Source: Burkholderiales bacterium (GTDB lineage: Bacteria; Pseudomonadota; Gammaproteobacteria; Burkholderiales; SG8-39). Taken from it: a stretch of DNA of 7,568 nt. The notes beneath the pieces are model-generated. The model worked only from the letters and a program-made list of their open reading frames with translations. It was not told the origin of the DNA and made no database searches. The first letter of the stretch is position 1. Every line of letters begins with the position of its first letter. Both the position numbers and the translations under genes were made by a program. Shown here piece by piece: positions 6,000 to 7,568 of the stretch. The stretch spans positions 1-7,568 of the forward strand of contig JAICPQ010000133.1 in NCBI GenBank assembly GCA_025929745.1, written 5' to 3'.

Positions 6000-6369
6000 G
6001 GGGGCGACCTGGTTTCGACGTGGGCATCGAAGCAGCGCAGGGCATGCCGAGGACCAGATCACCTCGTAAATCCAGTCTGGAAACACTACAAACGCCAACG
6101 ACGAGCGTTTCGCTCTAGCGGCCTAACACCCGCTGGACGCTGCACTGGCTTGCTGATGGGCCAGGCCCGGAACATCGGGTGCAGCGTCATTCACATCAGC
6201 CTCTCTTCCGGGTTTGGCCGCTTAGCCCGGGAGATCCGTCGAAGCGGCTAGCCGCGAGTCAGCCTGCCGGTTGGCGGGCTCAAGGCGAAACTCAAACAAC
6301 CAGGCTAAGCATGTAGTCCTGACTGTGTAGGGCTTACGGACGCGGGTTCGATTCCCGCCGCCTCCACCA
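6000..6369 (+). ncRNA. ssrA: tmRNA (transfer-messenger RNA)
   Basis: tmRNA rescues ribosomes stalled on broken mRNA and, with SmpB, adds a degradation tag to the unfinished protein. The 5' end GGGGGCGACCTGGTTTCGACG is the conserved tmRNA start. Its first seven bases pair with CGCCTCC at 6359-6365 (one G-U pair), followed by discriminator A and encoded CCA at 6367-6369. The T arm is GCGGG-TTCGATT-CCCGC (6342-6358). The tag reading frame runs from the resume codon GCC at 6094 to TAA at 6124-6126 and encodes ANDERFALAA, a typical betaproteobacterial tag ending in ALAA for ClpXP/ClpAP recognition. The one-piece layout and length of about 370 nt are normal. Confidence 0.97.
6094..6126 (+). other. 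tmRNA tag-peptide reading frame
   Basis: This is the internal mRNA-like part of the tmRNA. It opens at GCC (Ala resume codon) and reads A-N-D-E-R-F-A-L-A-A, then TAA. The C-terminal ALAA is the protease-recognition end of the tag. Confidence 0.95.
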
Positions 6370-6370
6370 T

Positions 6371-6393
6371 TTCAACAGGCTGTTCAGGGACTA
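6371..6393. repeat. Imperfect direct repeat, first copy (beside the tmRNA 3' end)
   Basis: This copy begins one base after the tmRNA CCA and pairs with a second copy at 6625-6646. Both share TTCAA, then CTGTTC(A)GGGACTA. They differ at three positions and one inserted A. This copy also contains the small palindrome AACAG-G-CTGTT (6374-6384). Confidence 0.6.
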
Positions 6394-6399
6394 GTGCTG

Positions 6400-6426
6400 C
6401 CGCGGATTTGGTCGACCACGCCGCGG
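6400..6426. repeat. Hairpin built from nested palindromes
   Basis: CCGCGG at 6400-6405 and 6421-6426 can pair, enclosing the palindrome GGTCGACC at 6410-6417. No T-run follows on either strand, so it is not an obvious terminator. It lies 30 nt after the tmRNA and might still affect 3'-end formation. Confidence 0.4.
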
Positions 6427-6624
6427 GCCTTCTGACACAGGACGAACGACCGAGCGCGAAGGTACATGGCGAGGGTGCGAGCGGCATAGCTGCGCCTGCG
6501 TAGGTCCCTCAACTGCGCTTCAAGTGCGGACGTGAGCCTCGCGTTCACTTCGACCAGCCTTACCAACGGGCGAAAGCACTTAACGTACCGCACGGGCGTT
6601 ACACACGAGCGTGCTCCCGAGCGA

Positions 6625-6646
6625 TTCAATGGCCTGTTCGGGACTA
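6625..6646. repeat. Imperfect direct repeat, second copy
   Basis: This is the partner of the repeat at 6371-6393, about 250 nt downstream in the same orientation. It keeps TTCAA and CTGTTCGGGACTA. Upstream similarity to the tmRNA acceptor region is slight (GCTCCC compared with GCCTCCACC), too weak to call an att duplication. Confidence 0.55.
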
Positions 6647-6736
6647 CATTGGGCCGACTGCTTGGGGAGGGGGCCACGAGGGGAACTTCCCGCGCGCCGC
6701 TTATCTGTGACGCTCGAAAAATTGTGTCGGGATATC

Positions 6737-6765
6737 GGCCGGGTACTTCAGCAAGCCTCCCGGCC
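6737..6765. repeat. 7-bp GC-rich inverted repeat
   Basis: GGCCGGG (6737-6743) and CCCGGCC (6759-6765) form a perfect 7-bp stem with a 15-nt loop. No T-tract follows. It lies about 80 nt upstream of the small gene at 6845, so it could be an operator-like or leader structure, or chance in GC-rich DNA. Confidence 0.4.
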
Positions 6766-6844
6766 ATGTTAATTGGGGTCAACCCTAGTATCGCGTTCCC
6801 CGCCAGACCGGGATAATGCGCGGCAGGGGAAGGTGGAGGAAAGG

Positions 6845-7111
6845 GTGGAGTCCAACGGGTCAACCATGTCCGCACGGCTGATTGCCATGGCCGTGTCGCT
6901 TGTCGGCGATGCGGGCGTGGTACGGAACCACATGCGTTGCTCAGAAGCCGACTTCATCGCGTATTGCGACGGCCAGAAGGAACTGAATGCGACCATGCTT
7001 GAAGCCGTGGTCGCACTCATTGTCCACGAGCAGGGGAGCCTCATTGCGAAGAACCGGGAGATGCTCGGCGAACTTCGCAAACGTCGCGACGCAGAGAAGC
7101 CCGCAAGCTAG
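6845..7111 (+). CDS. Small conserved-looking protein with HTH-like region
   Basis: This 88-residue protein has no assigned function. The segment RLIAMAVSLVGDAGVVRNHMRCSEADFIAYCDGQKE (about 11-46) has the helix-turn-helix rhythm of short XRE-like folds. A helix LEAVVALIVHEQGSLIAKNREML (52-74) and a basic tail LRKRRDAEKPAS follow. I recall similar small hypothetical proteins in betaproteobacteria, carrying a 'LVGD...CSE.DF..YC.G.KE' pattern and a 'LIV.EQG..IAKNRE' helix, but I cannot verify this here. The GTG at 6845 is preferred because GGAGGA at 6835-6840 is well placed. The ATG at 6866 (81 residues) is the alternative but has a weak ribosome-binding site. DNA binding is an inference only. 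Confidence 0.65.
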   Translation: MESNGSTMSARLIAMAVSLVGDAGVVRNHMRCSEADFIAYCDGQKELNATMLEAVVALIVHEQGSLIAKNREMLGELRKRRDAEKPAS

Positions 7112-7113
7112 CG

Positions 7114-7305
7114 GTGGAGCATTACGCCGACGGCGACGTGTTCGACGCCGAAGCGCCGACGCGCTACCACGATGGCGGCGTCGCCGGTCTCTACGCCTGG
7201 GGACCGGATCTGCCGAAGCACTTCATCGACACCGGCATGTCGCCGCGGCCGCCGGTTCCGCAAGCCCGAGCTGGTTTGATGCGCCCCGTTCGCCGAAAAA
7301 CGTAA
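7114..7305 (+). CDS. Small hypothetical ORF with degenerate-looking tail
   Basis: This 63-residue frame starts at GTG 7114, two bases after the stop of the previous gene, so it could be translationally coupled. I do not recognise it. Residues 1-48 (EHYADGDVFDAEAPTRYHDG to SPRPPV) use codons ending mostly in G or C, as the real genes here do. From about 7258 to the stop, codon use becomes poor (CAA, CGA, GCT, GGT, AAA), and the residues become basic and low in character. This suggests either a spurious ORF or a gene fragment whose original 3' end was lost near 7258. No ribosome-binding site distinct from the upstream gene is seen. Confidence 0.35.
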   Translation: MEHYADGDVFDAEAPTRYHDGGVAGLYAWGPDLPKHFIDTGMSPRPPVPQARAGLMRPVRRKT

Positions 7306-7333
7306 CGGCCGTTCCTGACCGGTACCTACCGAA

Positions 7334-7351
7334 CCGCAGTCGTTACTGCGG
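7334..7351 (-). terminator. Hairpin at the end of the tctC-like gene, possible terminator
   Basis: CCGCAGT (7334-7340) and ACTGCGG (7345-7351) form a perfect 7-bp stem with a 4-nt loop. The TAA stop codon of the minus-strand gene (7345-7343) starts at the loop-closing base pair. Downstream on the minus strand the sequence is TTCGG, not a clear T-run, so intrinsic termination is uncertain. Confidence 0.4.
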
Positions 7352-7568
7352 CTCCAGCCCCACCTTTTTCACCAGAGCGGCGTACTTCGCCAACTCGGTG
7401 CGGAACGCTGCCTGCGCCTGCTCCGTGCTTGTGATGCGGATCGTGTTGCCCTGCTTCGCCATCGCTTCCTTCACCGCCGCATCGTTAAACGCCGAAACGA
7501 TAGCGTCGTGCACCTTTTTCACCGTCGCCGGACTCATGCCCTTCGGGCCGATCACGGCGAACCATGCC
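7343..7568 (-). CDS. Tripartite tricarboxylate transporter substrate-binding protein (Bug/TctC family), C-terminal part
   Basis: This is the end of a periplasmic solute-binding protein of the Bug family, which feeds carboxylates and similar compounds to TctAB-type transporters. Only the last 74 codons plus stop are present, and the rest lies beyond the right edge. The visible sequence begins AWFAVIGPKGMSPATVKKVHDAI, the typical Bug motif 'WFg...P.G.....v.kl', and continues through a helical region to FRTELAKYAALVKKVGLEPQ, the usual C-terminal helix. The apparent GTG at 7555 is internal, not the start, because the reading frame continues upstream with matching sequence. Bug genes are strongly expanded in Burkholderiales. 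It is convergent with the small genes at 6845-7305. Confidence 0.85.
   Translation of the reverse strand, partial: AWFAVIGPKGMSPATVKKVHDAIVSAFNDAAVKEAMAKQGNTIRITSTEQAQAAFRTELAKYAALVKKVGLEPQ

Larger units (their letters stand above)
6370..6844. other. Gene-poor stretch downstream of the tmRNA
   Basis: These 475 bp contain no gene I can defend. The codon pattern of the open frames on either strand is mixed, and no product is recognised. Visible structure includes an imperfect direct repeat (6371-6393 and 6625-6646), a palindrome-rich hairpin (6400-6426) and a 7-bp GC stem (6737-6765). A minus-strand frame ending at 6384 contains LRDLRRRSYAARTLAMYL (about 6459-6512). This faintly resembles the N-terminal SAM-like domain of tyrosine recombinases. 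Because tmRNA 3' ends are frequent integration targets, an eroded mobile-element edge is possible but not shown. Confidence 0.5.

Noticed and set aside
6305..6487. Minus-strand ORF containing VEAAGIEPAS
   Set aside because: It is antisense to the tmRNA 3' half. This peptide is a well-known type of false protein prediction over tRNA-like sequence.
6773..6787. AATTGGGGTCAACCC as a REP-like or RAYT-associated element
   Set aside because: It is reminiscent of GGGGTCA-type repeats, but only one short copy is present and there is no partner stem or transposase.
6532..6816. A 94-codon plus-strand ORF in the gap after the tmRNA
   Set aside because: Codon use is mixed, there is no ribosome-binding site, no recognisable motif, and it competes with an equally unconvincing minus-strand frame.
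1..7568. CRISPR arrays, defence systems, toxin-antitoxin pairs or intact insertion sequences
   Set aside because: No regularly spaced repeats, no transposase, and no recognised defence or toxin gene pair are visible on either strand.

Overview
The window looks like chromosomal DNA from a high-GC betaproteobacterium, probably Burkholderiales-like or a related lineage. Four signs support this: the gene order gyrA / OmpA-family lipoprotein / ubiG / gph, GyrA and UbiG sequences of the betaproteobacterial type, a tmRNA that encodes the tag ANDERFALAA, and a Bug/TctC-type solute-binding protein at the right edge. No species can be named from the sequence alone.

Left part (1-3066). The first 108 codons of gyrA run leftward off the window. 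A short divergent promoter region separates gyrA from a rightward block. That block holds a proline-rich OmpA-family lipoprotein, an amidohydrolase of the MTA/SAH-deaminase (TRZ/ATZ) type, and a second, diverged OmpA-family lipoprotein. It closes with a strong rho-independent terminator that has a UUCG loop.

Middle part (3076-5340). ubiG (ubiquinone O-methyltransferase), gph (phosphoglycolate phosphatase) and a zinc-less MDR quinone-oxidoreductase-like gene overlap head to tail by 8 nt and 4 nt, so they form a tightly coupled operon. ubiG begins at a TTG only 9 nt after the T-run of the terminator and has no visible Shine-Dalgarno sequence. One metabolic link can be drawn by inference: UbiG releases S-adenosylhomocysteine, and the amidohydrolase upstream belongs to a family that deaminates it.

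Right part (5416-7568). A YbaK/EbsC-type aminoacyl-tRNA deacylase gene is followed by a complete tmRNA gene (ssrA) with encoded CCA. These are two translation quality-control genes side by side. After the tmRNA the character changes. About 475 bp carry no convincing gene but contain an imperfect direct repeat, GC-rich hairpins, and a short minus-strand stretch that faintly resembles the N-terminal domain of a tyrosine recombinase. Next come a small conserved-looking, HTH-like protein and a small ORF whose tail looks degenerate. The window ends in the 3' part of a leftward tctC-like gene. tmRNA 3' ends are common integration sites, so the stretch after 6369 may be an eroded island edge, but no intact integrase or clear att duplication is visible.

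I found no clear undescribed multi-gene system. The points most worth a second look are the paired OmpA lipoproteins, the ubiG start beside the terminator, the unusual quinolone-determining residues in GyrA, the amidohydrolase start, and the tmRNA downstream flank.
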